In this document: positions 9,259-17,884 of the stretch, piece after piece
Layout of the letters: each line of letters opens with the position of its first letter
How positions within the stretch are numbered: the stretch's first letter is position 1
Source: Echinicola vietnamensis DSM 17526
Lineage (GTDB): Bacteria > Bacteroidota > Bacteroidia > Cytophagales > Cyclobacteriaceae
Assembly (NCBI RefSeq): GCF_000325705.1
Contig: NC_019904.1
Coordinates: 70,001-134,000 of the forward strand
Direction of reading: 5' to 3'
DNA: 64,000 nt
The notes under the pieces: model-generated
The model's input: the letters and a program-made list of their open reading frames with translations, nothing else
Databases searched by the model: none
Told to the model about the DNA's origin: nothing
Made by a program: the position numbers and the translations under genes

Positions 9259-10074
9259 TTATTTGGTCAGTTTGTGCTTCACAAGGATATCAACCAAAGT
9301 AATGGAAGCATCCTCCATATCGTTTACCAAAGAGTCGATCTTCGCTACACAATAGTTATAGAAAAGCTGAAGGATAATCGCAACGATCAAACCAGCAACT
9401 GTAGTCAAAAGGGCGATTTTAATACCACCTGCTACTAGGGAAGGAGAAATATCACCGGCTGCCTCGATAGAGTCAAATGCACCGATCATACCAATTACCG
9501 TACCCATGAAACCAAGCATTGGAGCCAAAGAGATGAATAGGGAGATCCATACCAATCCTTTTTCCAAACGGCCCATTTCTACGGAACCATAAGCAATGAT
9601 GGATTTTTCTACCATTTCAATACCTTCTGAATATCTCATCAGGCCTTGTGTAAAGATAGAAGCAACTGGACCTTTAGTGCTCTTCGTCACGTCTTTAGCA
9701 GCTTCAATACCGCCTTGGTCAAGTGCATCTTCTACTTTGGCAAGAAGTTTTTTGGTGTTTGTAGTAGCCAGGTTAAGCGTGATGATTCTTTCCAATGCCA
9801 CTGCAAGACCTAAAATCAAACAGATCAATACGGGAGTCATGAAAGTAGGATCACCTTCAATGAACTTGTCCTTGATAATTTGGTGGAATGGTTGCTCTTC
9901 AACTACAACCTCATCATCTGTAACTACAGGAGCCGGTGCTGGCGCTGCAGCTTCTTCCTCCATCATTTCAGTAGTGTCTCCTGCAGAAGCTTCTTCTGAG
10001 GTGTCTTGTGCTTTTGTAATAACCGGAGAAATAAGCATTCCGGTAAGCATGAACAAAGCGATTAACTTTTTCAT
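9259..10074 (-). CDS. MotA/TolQ/ExbB family proton channel protein
   Basis: 271 residues. An N-terminal signal-like helix (MKKLIALFMLTGMLIS, cleavage after TKA) is followed by an acidic, Ala/Pro-rich linker (about 25-65, EEEAAAPAPAPVVTDDE). Three membrane helices of the ExbB core follow. The hallmark GLVWISLFISLAPMLGFMGTVIGMI (about 170-195) and LLTTVAGLIVAII near 225-237 are clear. It forms the proton channel with ExbD. The cleavable signal plus acidic linker is unlike E. coli ExbB but seen in Bacteroidota. It is the first gene of the operon ExbB, small membrane protein, ExbD, ExbD. Confidence 0.9.
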   Translation of the reverse strand: MKKLIALFMLTGMLISPVITKAQDTSEEASAGDTTEMMEEEAAAPAPAPVVTDDEVVVEEQPFHQIIKDKFIEGDPTFMTPVLICLILGLAVALERIITLNLATTNTKKLLAKVEDALDQGGIEAAKDVTKSTKGPVASIFTQGLMRYSEGIEMVEKSIIAYGSVEMGRLEKGLVWISLFISLAPMLGFMGTVIGMIGAFDSIEAAGDISPSLVAGGIKIALLTTVAGLIVAIILQLFYNYCVAKIDSLVNDMEDASITLVDILVKHKLTK

Positions 10075-10412
10075 AATTTAGTTTTTAATAGACTTTAAAT
10101 AAAGGTTAAACGGTTTCTAACTTAATATTGAGCTTTTAAAGATATAATTTTTTCAATTCAAATGACAAGGGATAATGTTATAATTTTTTTTCACCTCGCC
10201 TTTTTAATAAATGTTCTTACAATGTAACCATCTTTTTATGAACTAAAAAAGCTTTACTTAATAAGAATGATGAATGGTAAATAATTATGAAGTGGAGCAG
10301 CTGAATGAAAGAACTTTTGAGTTTGCTTATTGGGTGAAGCATAAAACTAAAATGGTTGCTTTTCAGGTGATTTCTCATCACCTATGCCCTATGGACGAAA
10401 TTCATGTTTTTG
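10075..10412. other. Gene-free AT-rich stretch upstream of the exbB operon
   Basis: About 340 bases that hold the presumed exbB promoter region. I see no clear TAnnTTTG match. A rightward frame (10274-10714) runs through it into the tRNA repeat, but its first part has no recognisable motif and its last part is repeat and antisense tRNA. Confidence 0.4.
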
Positions 10413-10531
10413 CCGATGGTCGATTTCAAACCCTGGGTTCTCATCCCTTCCAATTTAATCGGAACAGGATTCTAAAACGACCAGGGAAAGACGCCATTGG
10501 CAGACTTTTTAGTTGCAGAGAGGAAGGGATT
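10413..10531. repeat. 119-bp direct repeat, copy 1, ending in a tRNA-Ser 3'-end fragment
   Basis: This segment equals 10575-10693 with 3 differences in 119 bases; the spacing is 162 bases. Its last 16 bases (10516-10531, CAGAGAGGAAGGGATT) copy the 3' end of the tRNA-Ser gene in the same orientation. The unit also carries near its left end CCTGGGTTCTCATCCCTTCC, which resembles a tRNA T-arm on the opposite strand. Confidence 0.9.
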
Positions 10532-10574
10532 ACTCATCCCCGCAATGCATGCCGCACTGCCCCTCGTGAATCTC

Positions 10575-10693
10575 CCGATGGTCGATTTCAAACCCTGGGT
10601 TCTCATCCCTTCCAATTTTATCGAAACAGGATTCTAAAACGATCAGGGAAAGACGCCATTGGCAGACTTTTTAGTTGCAGAGAGGAAGGGATT
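10575..10693. repeat. 119-bp direct repeat, copy 2, overlapping the tRNA-Ser 3' end
   Basis: Partner of 10413-10531. It begins at the same CCGATGGTCG and runs into the real tRNA-Ser gene, sharing its last 16 bases. The 43 bases between the copies (10532-10574) are not repeated. No integrase or transposase is nearby, so this is either a tandem duplication or a scar of a lost element. Confidence 0.9.
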
Positions 10694-10765
10694 CGAACCC
10701 TCGATACCCTTTAGGGGTATACACGCTTTCCAGGCGTGCTCCTTCGACCGCTCGGACACCTCTCT
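10678..10765 (-). tRNA. tRNA-Ser (anticodon GGA)
   Basis: Read on the minus strand, the acceptor stem AGAGAGG pairs with CCTCTCT, with G as discriminator. The anticodon stem CACGC/GCGTG holds loop CTGGAAA, so the anticodon is GGA (Ser codons UCC and UCU). A long variable arm (TACCCCTAAAGGGTA) identifies a class II tRNA, and the T-arm contains GGTTCGAATCC. Length is 88 bases; CCA is not encoded. Its 3' end is duplicated 162 bases downstream. Confidence 0.97.
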
Positions 10766-10972
10766 GTGTTTTTTTGGTCTCAATTGAGGCGACAAATAAA
10801 TGGATAAATTTTAGTTCCTGCAAGGAAAAGACTGCTTTATTTATGCTAAATCACTCCTTTTCCTTGATCCTTTACCGCCTCAGCAAACTAGCGCATTGAA
10901 AATCAAAACCTTGCACTTTCTGAATATTTTTCAGGTTTTTCCAGGCCTTTCCCGAAAAATAAGAACAACAGA

Positions 10973-12049
10973 TCACTTGCTCGTCAATGACATTTCTCCC
11001 GCGAGGGGTGTGATCAGCTTTCTTCTGATTTCATCTTCGTCCGTTTCATTGGCCAATAAGAACATCATCTTACAAATGGCCGCCTCGGAGGTAATGTCCC
11101 CGCCGCTCAGCACTCCTAATCTTTTCAATTCCTTGCTGGTCTCGTACCGGCCCTGAATCACCCTACCGCCATTGCACTGAGAAACATTCAGGATAATAAT
11201 GCCTCTGTCTACGGCTTTGCGGACGGTTTCTATAAACCAAGGCTCTGTCGGACTGTTTCCCGAGCCATAGGTTTCCAAGACCACTCCTCGCAACCCCTTA
11301 ATGCTAAAGCAACTGTCGATCACTTCTGCAGTGATCCCGGGAAATAATTTCAGGATCATGACCCGTTTATCCAGTTTGTTGAGGTACTTGAGCTGCACCC
11401 CTTCTTTATAGGGTTTGATGGCTGCATAATTATAATCGATGACGATGCCTGATTCCGCCAGGGGAGGATAGTTTTCCGATTCGAACGCATCAAAATGCAC
11501 ACTTTGCATTTTCTTGGCTCGGTTTCCCCTCAGCAGCATATGGTTAAAGAATATACACACTTCAGGAACGATGGGCTTACCGTTGGCTTGGCTAATGGCT
11601 ATTTCCAGGGAAGTCATTAAATTTTCCCGGGCATCTGAACGCATGGCACTGATGGGAAGCTGGGCACCTGTAAAAATAACAGGCTTGCTCAGTCCTTTGA
11701 GCATAAAACTCAGCATGGATGCCGAGTAAGCCATGGTATCTGTTCCGTGTAGCACTACAAATCCATCGTAGGTATCGTAATTCTCATATATGATATAGGC
11801 CATATCCACCCAATGCTGCATGTTGACATTGGAACTATCAATGGGTTCTGGAAATGAAATGACGGTAATGGCAATATTCAAATTCCCGAGATTCGGAATT
11901 TTCTCCATTATCTGGCCGAAGTTAAAGGGAACCAAAGCCCCCGACTCATCATATGCCATCCCCAGGGTTCCCCCTGTATAGATGATCAGTACCGAGGACT
12001 TTATCTCACTTTTTGCCGCTGTATTTAATCTTACGATTTTATAATTCAT
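10973..12049 (-). CDS. ansA: Type I (cytoplasmic) L-asparaginase
   Basis: 358 residues, usual length for AnsA. The first catalytic motif YTGGTLG is at 24-30 (nucleophilic Thr25) and the second, HGTDTMAY, at 101-108. There is no signal peptide, which fits the cytoplasmic low-affinity type I enzyme that hydrolyses Asn to Asp and ammonia. The ATG overlaps the tatD stop as ATGA, so it is the last gene of the operon that starts at the 16-kb glycosyltransferase. Confidence 0.93.
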   Translation of the reverse strand: MNYKIVRLNTAAKSEIKSSVLIIYTGGTLGMAYDESGALVPFNFGQIMEKIPNLGNLNIAITVISFPEPIDSSNVNMQHWVDMAYIIYENYDTYDGFVVLHGTDTMAYSASMLSFMLKGLSKPVIFTGAQLPISAMRSDARENLMTSLEIAISQANGKPIVPEVCIFFNHMLLRGNRAKKMQSVHFDAFESENYPPLAESGIVIDYNYAAIKPYKEGVQLKYLNKLDKRVMILKLFPGITAEVIDSCFSIKGLRGVVLETYGSGNSPTEPWFIETVRKAVDRGIIILNVSQCNGGRVIQGRYETSKELKRLGVLSGGDITSEAAICKMMFLLANETDEDEIRRKLITPLAGEMSLTSK

Positions 12050-12822
12050 CCTTCCACCCTGTTAAAAACCTTGTTCGCGTTTGCATTAGTCACTTCTGAC
12101 ACCTTCTCTAAGGTAGAAGCCGTCAGATCCCCCACTCGTTCAGCTATGATCGGAATATATTCCGGAGAGTTTCGCTTCCCCCTATGAGGAACAGGAGCCA
12201 AGTAAGGCCCGTCGGTCTCCAGCACTAATTGCTCCAGACCAATTTCAGGCAGCACTTTGTCCATCCCTCCGTTCTTGAAGGTAGAAACACCTCCTATGCC
12301 CAAAAGAAACCCCATTTCAATGATTTCCTTTGCCTGCTCCACTGATCCTGTAAAACAATGGAAGATACCGGTAAGGTTTTCATCATTCATTTCGCCAATG
12401 ATGGCAATGGTCTCATCAATGGATTCACGGCAATGCAGCACAATGGGCAGCTTTTTCTGCTTCGCCCAGTCCACCTGGATCTTAAGGGCCTCTTTTTGAA
12501 GTTCAAAACTGTCCTTGTCCCAATATAAATCCGTACCGATTTCACCTATCGCCACAAAAGGCCGCTTTGACAGCCAATCCTCCATGACATAAAGCTGTTT
12601 CTCGAAATCCTTATCCACATCACAAGGATGCAGGCCCATCATCGGTATGCACATTTCCGGATAGCGCTGCTCGGCTTCCAGCATGGCATCGATCGACTCC
12701 ACATCTACATTCGGCATGTAGATGCGGTTCACTCCATTTGCCTTGCACCGCTCGATTACTTCATCACGGTCATTGTCGTACTTTTTGGAATATATATGGG
12801 CGTGGGTATCAATAAACTGCAT
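12046..12822 (-). CDS. TatD family metal-dependent hydrolase (DNase)
   Basis: 258 residues from the chosen start. Metal ligands are visible in IDTHAHIY at the start, a Glu in AIGEIGTDLYWDK, VLHCRES, and later IFHCFTGS and LETDGPYLAP. This is the TatD/YcfH fold, a 3'-5' exonuclease or related hydrolase. The frame extends to 12843, but the ATG at 12822 overlaps the preceding gene's stop (TGATG) and gives the canonical beginning MQFIDTHAHIY. Confidence 0.9.
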   Translation of the reverse strand: MQFIDTHAHIYSKKYDNDRDEVIERCKANGVNRIYMPNVDVESIDAMLEAEQRYPEMCIPMMGLHPCDVDKDFEKQLYVMEDWLSKRPFVAIGEIGTDLYWDKDSFELQKEALKIQVDWAKQKKLPIVLHCRESIDETIAIIGEMNDENLTGIFHCFTGSVEQAKEIIEMGFLLGIGGVSTFKNGGMDKVLPEIGLEQLVLETDGPYLAPVPHRGKRNSPEYIPIIAERVGDLTASTLEKVSEVTNANANKVFNRVEG

Positions 12823-13925
12823 CAGTATGTTCTCTCTTTCCAATTAACTTTCGAAGGCCAAAAATAATACACTATTGTTGACCATGAAATTACTAGATAA
12901 TAAACTTCAAAAATAAACAATTCCCACAAAGGGATATAAATATTTGCTTTTTTTGCCAATCCCCTAACAAACATTACCTGAAACATCAACTTGCACCCCC
13001 ATAAGCCCAGCCCCAACAAGGGAGTAGAAAATAAGATTATTACCACCATTGGAAAAAAAAGTACCTGAAGGGCAAGTACTGCCTGCCAAAACCACGGAAG
13101 GTTCAGCGCACCCCTCATCCAACGCTTCCGCTGCCTTAACAAGGCATGTAGCCCTGTTTCTGATTTAGTCAACACAAGGCTCTCCTGATCGAACTGAAAA
13201 ATAGGACGAAAGCCTGCTGCCTTGATGGCCTCACCCATCACAAAGTCCTCCGTAACGGAAAATGGAAGCCCCTCGAAACCGCCCACACGGCGATAGGCTT
13301 CTTGGCTGATCAGCATATTGTTCCCGACTGCCGTCAGCAAATGGCCTACATCTGACGTCACCTTTATCATTCCCAACGTAAGCCACCAATCTTGCCCCTG
13401 AAGCCGTCCAAAAAGCCCTCTCCTTCGGACACTTGTAAGCCCTACCACTAATCCCACTTTCGGCGTATAAGCCTTTACCATGGCCTTAACCCACATCGGA
13501 TTCACCTCACAATCCGCATCTGTAAAGAGAAGCAACTCTCCTGATGCCTTCTGGGCCATCTGGGCCAAAGCGTTTGCTTTACCATTGAGGTGCGTGTACT
13601 TGGCTTCTATTTTTACTTTCTCCCGGTTCGCCCCCTCACTTGCCCATGCCTCCAACATGGGACCAGTACCGTCAATGCTTTGATCATCTGCTACAAGTAG
13701 CTGGAGCTTTTCGGAAGGATAGTCCAAGCGGGACAATGCTGCCAAACATGTTGGTAAAACTTGTATTTCATTTCTAGCGGGAATTATAACACTCACGGTA
13801 GGCAATTGCTCCTTCCATTGAAGACCTTCATCGTGCCGTTTAAATCGGGCATGGAAAAAATACACCAGCAAAATATCCTGTGCAATCAATATCACGACCA
13901 CCGCCAATGCCACCCATAGCATCAT
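12822..13925 (-). CDS. Family 2 glycosyltransferase, membrane bound
   Basis: 367 residues. An N-terminal helix (1-25), then a GT-A domain beginning VSVIIPARNE. The nucleotide-sugar motif is FTDADCEVNP, the acceptor motif VTEDFVMGEA, and the processive-enzyme motif QRKRW. Two or three helices follow (about 275-360). QxxRW with C-terminal membrane helices is the arrangement of cellulose, hyaluronan and poly-N-acetylglucosamine synthases. The product is unknown. The ATG overlaps the deacetylase stop as ATGA, which supports joint action of polymerase and deacetylase. Confidence 0.88.
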   Translation of the reverse strand: MMLWVALAVVVILIAQDILLVYFFHARFKRHDEGLQWKEQLPTVSVIIPARNEIQVLPTCLAALSRLDYPSEKLQLLVADDQSIDGTGPMLEAWASEGANREKVKIEAKYTHLNGKANALAQMAQKASGELLLFTDADCEVNPMWVKAMVKAYTPKVGLVVGLTSVRRRGLFGRLQGQDWWLTLGMIKVTSDVGHLLTAVGNNMLISQEAYRRVGGFEGLPFSVTEDFVMGEAIKAAGFRPIFQFDQESLVLTKSETGLHALLRQRKRWMRGALNLPWFWQAVLALQVLFFPMVVIILFSTPLLGLGLWGCKLMFQVMFVRGLAKKANIYIPLWELFIFEVYYLVISWSTIVYYFWPSKVNWKERTY

Positions 13926-14548
13926 AACAGTTCTGCTTGAAGTTTCTTCTCCCTGACGAATCTTAGATACTCTGGCAATACTTTCTTGATTACTTCAGCC
14001 GTTTTTTGCTGGTCATGGAACAATACAATCGACCCGTTTTGGGTATACTGAATGGTTTTTTGCAGACAGGTTTCAGGGGACTGGCCTTGGTCATAATCAC
14101 CGGAAAGCACATCCCACATGACCACTTCGTAATCATTTCCCAGAAATGCAGCCTGCTTTCCCTTGATCCTTCCATATGGTGGGCGAAATAATGTCGGATA
14201 GTTTCCGGTCACTTCAAAAATCGTATCGCTACACTTTCCGACATTTTGATAATAGTGGACATTTTCTGTCTTGGAGCCATTCAAGTGGTGATAGGTATGA
14301 TTGCCAATCTGATGTCCCTCTTTGATGATCCTTTTGGCCAAATCCGGATGCTTGCGCACATTATCACCCACACAAAAAAACGTAGCCTTTATTTGCCACT
14401 TTGCCAATTCGTCCAAGACAAAATCCGTGACACCCGGAACGGGACCATCATCAAAGGTCAGGTAAATAGTAGGACTTTGGCGACTCCTGTTCCAAGTGAG
14501 TTTTGGAAAGATCCATTTCACTATTTTGGGCACATGATGGACGACCAT
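13922..14548 (-). CDS. Polysaccharide deacetylase (NodB homology domain)
   Basis: 208 residues, a bare NodB domain. All five motifs are present: TFDDGP (about 31-36), HTYHH (metal-binding His pair), RPPYG, WDVLSGDYD and VLFHD. These bind a divalent metal and remove acetyl groups from N-acetylglucosamine-type sugars. No signal peptide or membrane helix is evident, which is odd for an enzyme acting on an exported polymer. It could act on a lipid-linked or cytoplasmic intermediate. It lies 7 bases downstream of the SpoIIE phosphatase gene. Confidence 0.9.
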   Translation of the reverse strand: MVVHHVPKIVKWIFPKLTWNRSRQSPTIYLTFDDGPVPGVTDFVLDELAKWQIKATFFCVGDNVRKHPDLAKRIIKEGHQIGNHTYHHLNGSKTENVHYYQNVGKCSDTIFEVTGNYPTLFRPPYGRIKGKQAAFLGNDYEVVMWDVLSGDYDQGQSPETCLQKTIQYTQNGSIVLFHDQQKTAEVIKKVLPEYLRFVREKKLQAELL

Positions 14549-14555
14549 AGCTACC

Positions 14556-15767
14556 TTATTTAAATCGCATGCTTAGTAATGTGATATCATCCCTTCGAGG
14601 CTCTCCCCCTGCGAATGCATTCCACTCGCTGAAAAAATCCTCGTGAAATTGTTCCGGGTCTACAGCCATGTTCCTATTGACAAAACCCACAAACCGCTCG
14701 TCTCCATATTCCTCATTTTGGGCATTGAACACCTCTGTAAGGCCATCGGTAAACAGGTGAATGGTAAAACAGCCCAGCCCATAACGCTTCCCTACCTCCA
14801 AAAACGGCAACTCTGGAAATGCTCCAAGAATAGTAGTGCCAGCATCCAGCAGTTCGCTTTCACCTTCGTTTTCCCTGCAAAGTACTGGAGGGTTATGCCC
14901 GGCATTGATGTACTTGAGGGTTTGGGTCTTGTAATTATAATAACCCAAAAAGAAAGTAATAAACCGTTCTCCATGGGTATTCTCAAAAATGGTATAATTC
15001 AGTTGTTCGGTGATCATTTTCAGATCTGAAGAACTCCTTAGCAGGGTCCTTAAAGCTGCTTGGAAATTGGACATCAACAGGGCTGCAGGCATCCCTTTTC
15101 CGGAAACATCCGCTATGCAAAAAAACACCTCGTTTTCGGATTTCTTGATCAGATCGTAATAATCTCCCCCCACGGTACTATGGGGAAAGTACGTCACTTT
15201 GGCCTTTAGGCGGTCGGCCTCTGGCAGAACTGACGGAAACAGCATACGCTGTACATTGCTGGCAATTTCCACCTCTTTCTTTAGTCGTTCCTGCTCTAAC
15301 TGCCTTCTGGCAAAGCGTTTATTCTCCAAGGCCACCACCAGGATATTGGTCAGCGCCTGGGTAAAATCCAAGTCTAGGTCCTTGTCGCTATCTTTGGTTT
15401 TCAATAGTAAAATGGCCAACATTTTATCCTTATGATAAACGGGCACATAAATATCCAGCTCGGTAAAGGAATATTCTGGAGGCATCACCAAGTTAAGCTT
15501 GCCGATTTCACGGTTATCATCCACATCTCCATGAGGAATCAGTGCCGGCAGGTTCTGCTTGACCCCATGCTTGACCCTTTCCGCAAATCCCTCCTGATTG
15601 GCCACATAAAGCACCAAGGCCTTGATATTCAAATGCACCAAGCAGGTAAACTTAAAGATATTGAGCAGGACTGACTCGTCCTTGTTTTCATTGATCGCCT
15701 GTGTGATCTCCAGCAAGGCTTTCAGCTCTAACTCTTTTCGTTGGTATTTGAGGGTTTCTGTAGTCAA
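14556..15767 (-). CDS. GAF domain plus SpoIIE-type PP2C serine phosphatase
   Basis: 403 residues. An N-terminal GAF-like sensor region (about 15-150) leads through a helix (QLEQERLKKEVEIASNVQRM) to a SpoIIE/RsbU phosphatase domain (about 190-403). Metal-binding and core motifs are visible: GGDYYDL, VSGKGMPAALLMSNF, INAGHNPP, FTDGLTEVFN and RRDDITLL. Such enzymes usually dephosphorylate anti-anti-sigma factors, but no STAS or anti-sigma gene is in view. Its location inside a polysaccharide-type operon suggests control of that pathway. It lies 11 bases after the small upstream gene. Confidence 0.88.
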   Translation of the reverse strand: MTTETLKYQRKELELKALLEITQAINENKDESVLLNIFKFTCLVHLNIKALVLYVANQEGFAERVKHGVKQNLPALIPHGDVDDNREIGKLNLVMPPEYSFTELDIYVPVYHKDKMLAILLLKTKDSDKDLDLDFTQALTNILVVALENKRFARRQLEQERLKKEVEIASNVQRMLFPSVLPEADRLKAKVTYFPHSTVGGDYYDLIKKSENEVFFCIADVSGKGMPAALLMSNFQAALRTLLRSSSDLKMITEQLNYTIFENTHGERFITFFLGYYNYKTQTLKYINAGHNPPVLCRENEGESELLDAGTTILGAFPELPFLEVGKRYGLGCFTIHLFTDGLTEVFNAQNEEYGDERFVGFVNRNMAVDPEQFHEDFFSEWNAFAGGEPRRDDITLLSMRFK

Positions 15768-15778
15768 GGTTGTATGAT

Positions 15779-16030
15779 TTACAAAGTATTGTGTTCCATT
15801 AGTCCTTTTTTGGTAGCCAAATAGTAATAGGACTTACCGTCATCCATGATCTTGGCATCTCCAAAGACCTCCTCATCAGGCTCGGAGAGACACTTGATCA
15901 ATCCTCTGTGGTAAAGCCCTTGCAAGGTAGTCAAAAGCACCTCATCATCCCAGTTGAGCACCTCTTTTAAATAGGTAAACGGCTGTACAAAATACAGCTC
16001 GTCCATCATTTCAAATTCTTCTTCAGACAT
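15779..16030 (-). CDS. Small protein of unknown function (83 aa)
   Basis: 83 residues, acidic (starts MSEEEFEMMDELYF), no membrane segment or signal. The order helix-helix-turn-strand with LLTTLQGLYHRGLIKCL resembles a winged-helix fold, but this is a weak impression. It lies between a glycosyltransferase gene (49 bases upstream) and the SpoIIE phosphatase gene (11 bases downstream) and may partner the phosphatase. Confidence 0.7.
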   Translation of the reverse strand: MSEEEFEMMDELYFVQPFTYLKEVLNWDDEVLLTTLQGLYHRGLIKCLSEPDEEVFGDAKIMDDGKSYYYLATKKGLMEHNTL

Positions 16031-16079
16031 GTTGCTGATCTATTTTTTTGGTCTTTTTTGGTCAAATGATCAATATGCA

Positions 16080-17198
16080 TCACTTCCTTCCTTTCCATCT
16101 GGACTTTACCAAGAAAGAACGGAATGCAACCAATATCACATAAATCGGGTGTAAAACACTCGCCAAGAACAAGTTGCCAACCGACAATGGTATCTCATAG
16201 GTATTAAGCACCTTTCTAAGCACAAAATACTCAAATAATAGCTTTAAAAACCAATATACTGCAAACATTGCCACTCCTATGGGGCCTGTCAGCAAAAGCA
16301 AAATACTGCAAATGCTGGCCAATGACAGGAATGCACTTAACACGGCTCCACCGGCATTTTGCCAAAACTGATGCTTGTTCCACTTGCTGGCCCAGCGGGA
16401 TCGCTGTTCCAGAAATCCACTAATGCTTCCCACGGGATGGGTTTTCACCAACACATTGCTAGAGGCCAGGTAGCGGATAGCCTGATGGCCAAACCGCTGG
16501 TAGATTTTTTCCAATAAGTAAGAATCATCCCCAGAAGGGTTCCCATGATTCCCCTGATAGCCTTTTATATGGTAAAAAGCTTCCTTGCGATAGCCCATGT
16601 TGGCAGCACTGCACATGACGGGCTTTTTGATACTGAAAAAGAAATTGGTCATCAGCAAGATACTCGCCCAATCAATCTGCTGAAAATGGTCAAACGTCCC
16701 ATCTCCACCCTTGGTCATCACTGGCCCTGCCACCATCTGCACCGAAGGATCATCAAAAGCCCGCAGCATGTTTTGTACCCAATCTGCCGAGAGGGTGCAA
16801 TCCGCGTCAGTGGTCAGGATGATATTGGCATTGGCCATGACCACGCCTTGTTCGATAGCAGCCTTTTTTCCTTGACCTTGCCCGGAAATCAATTTAAAGT
16901 TATGCTTGTTCTCTGCCAAGATCCAAGCCTCCACCTGATCGCCCCCGCCATCTTCACTATGATCATCGATAAGGATAATTTGTAAATTGGGATAACTGAG
17001 GCCTGCCAAGTTACGCAGCAATCCCGGCAGGTTTTTCTTCTCATTTCGAAAAGGCACCAATAGCGTCACAGGATAATCCACCCCGCCCTGGATCCGCTCG
17101 TTTTTGGCACGCCTCCATTTCCATTTTGATGACAATATTGCCAGCGAAAGCAGGTAGACGAGCAGTGCTGCAAATAATAAAATTGGCAAAAGATTCAT
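16080..17198 (-). CDS. Family 2 glycosyltransferase, membrane bound (second copy)
   Basis: 372 residues from the ATG at 17198. An N-terminal helix (MNLLPILLFAALLVYLLSLA) is followed by a GT-A domain from YPVTLLVPFRNE, with LTTDADCTLS, GDDSYLLEKI and the processive motif EQRSRW, then C-terminal helices. It is built like the 12.8-kb enzyme but diverges in sequence. The frame opens at 17228, only 2 bases from divergent ruvC; 17198 leaves room for promoters and places the helix at the very start. First gene of a seven-gene leftward operon. Confidence 0.87.
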   Translation of the reverse strand: MNLLPILLFAALLVYLLSLAILSSKWKWRRAKNERIQGGVDYPVTLLVPFRNEKKNLPGLLRNLAGLSYPNLQIILIDDHSEDGGGDQVEAWILAENKHNFKLISGQGQGKKAAIEQGVVMANANIILTTDADCTLSADWVQNMLRAFDDPSVQMVAGPVMTKGGDGTFDHFQQIDWASILLMTNFFFSIKKPVMCSAANMGYRKEAFYHIKGYQGNHGNPSGDDSYLLEKIYQRFGHQAIRYLASSNVLVKTHPVGSISGFLEQRSRWASKWNKHQFWQNAGGAVLSAFLSLASICSILLLLTGPIGVAMFAVYWFLKLLFEYFVLRKVLNTYEIPLSVGNLFLASVLHPIYVILVAFRSFLVKSRWKGRK

Positions 17199-17230
17199 GT
17201 CAATGGAAGGATTTCTAGTAAATTGCACTA

Positions 17231-17800
17231 ATGAGCAAAATAGCGAAAAAGGACGTGAAAGAGCAAATCATTTTGGGAATAGATCCAGGGACAAATGTGA
17301 TGGGATATGGCCTGGTACTGGTGAAAGGCAACAAATACGAACCCCTTCAGTTTGGCGTGATCCACCTCAAAAAATACGGCTCTCATGAGCTGAAGCTCAA
17401 AAAGATCTTTGAACGGGTCACGGGGATCATCGATGAATTCTTGCCCGACAAGGTCGCCCTGGAAGCCCCTTTTTACGGCCAAAACGTTCAATCCATGCTC
17501 AAACTTGGCCGCGCCCAAGGAGTGGCCATGGCCGCGGCTTTGGCCCGGGATATTCCTATCGCGGAATACTCTCCCAAAAAAGTCAAACAGTCCGTCACCG
17601 GCAACGGAAACGCCTCCAAGGAACAGGTGGCAGAAATGCTCAAAACCCTTCTGCATATCGACGTCCCCAAGCTCTTGGATGCCACTGATGCGCTGGCCGT
17701 GGCATTGTGCCACCACTTTCACGATGGCCGCCTGCAGACCCGCGGCCGAACGGCAGGTTGGAAGGCCTTTCTTGATGAAAACCCCGGCAGAATCAAGTAA
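17231..17800 (+). CDS. ruvC: Crossover junction endodeoxyribonuclease RuvC
   Basis: 189 residues. The catalytic acids are in GIDPGT (first Asp, residue about 18), [10 protein letters not shown] (Glu) and [13 protein letters not shown] (Asp pair near the end). This RNase H-fold dimer resolves Holliday junctions together with RuvAB, which are not in this window. ATG start; the extra N-terminal [12 protein letters not shown] is slightly longer than in E. coli. It is convergent with thiL. Confidence 0.95.
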   Translation: MSKIAKKDVKEQIILGIDPGTNVMGYGLVLVKGNKYEPLQFGVIHLKKYGSHELKLKKIFERVTGIIDEFLPDKVALEAPFYGQNVQSMLKLGRAQGVAMAAALARDIPIAEYSPKKVKQSVTGNGNASKEQVAEMLKTLLHIDVPKLLDATDALAVALCHHFHDGRLQTRGRTAGWKAFLDENPGRIK

Positions 17801-17884
17801 CCCCTGTCCTACGCATCCAACTTATCCATGCTGCCGTTCGCCCCGTAGTGAGCATTATCTTCTACTGCTGGCAAACCTTATCAT

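Noticed and set aside
10274-10714. 146-codon frame through the direct repeats
   Set aside because: The 162-base spacing equals 54 codons, so the frame stays open through both copies by chance; it ends inside the tRNA and shows no domain.
10675-10899. 74-codon frame reading RGRDSNPRYPLGVYTLSRRA across the tRNA gene
   Set aside because: It is the antisense translation of tRNA-Ser, a well-known annotation artefact.
17228-17722. 164-codon antisense frame over ruvC
   Set aside because: RuvC catalytic motifs are clear on the other strand.
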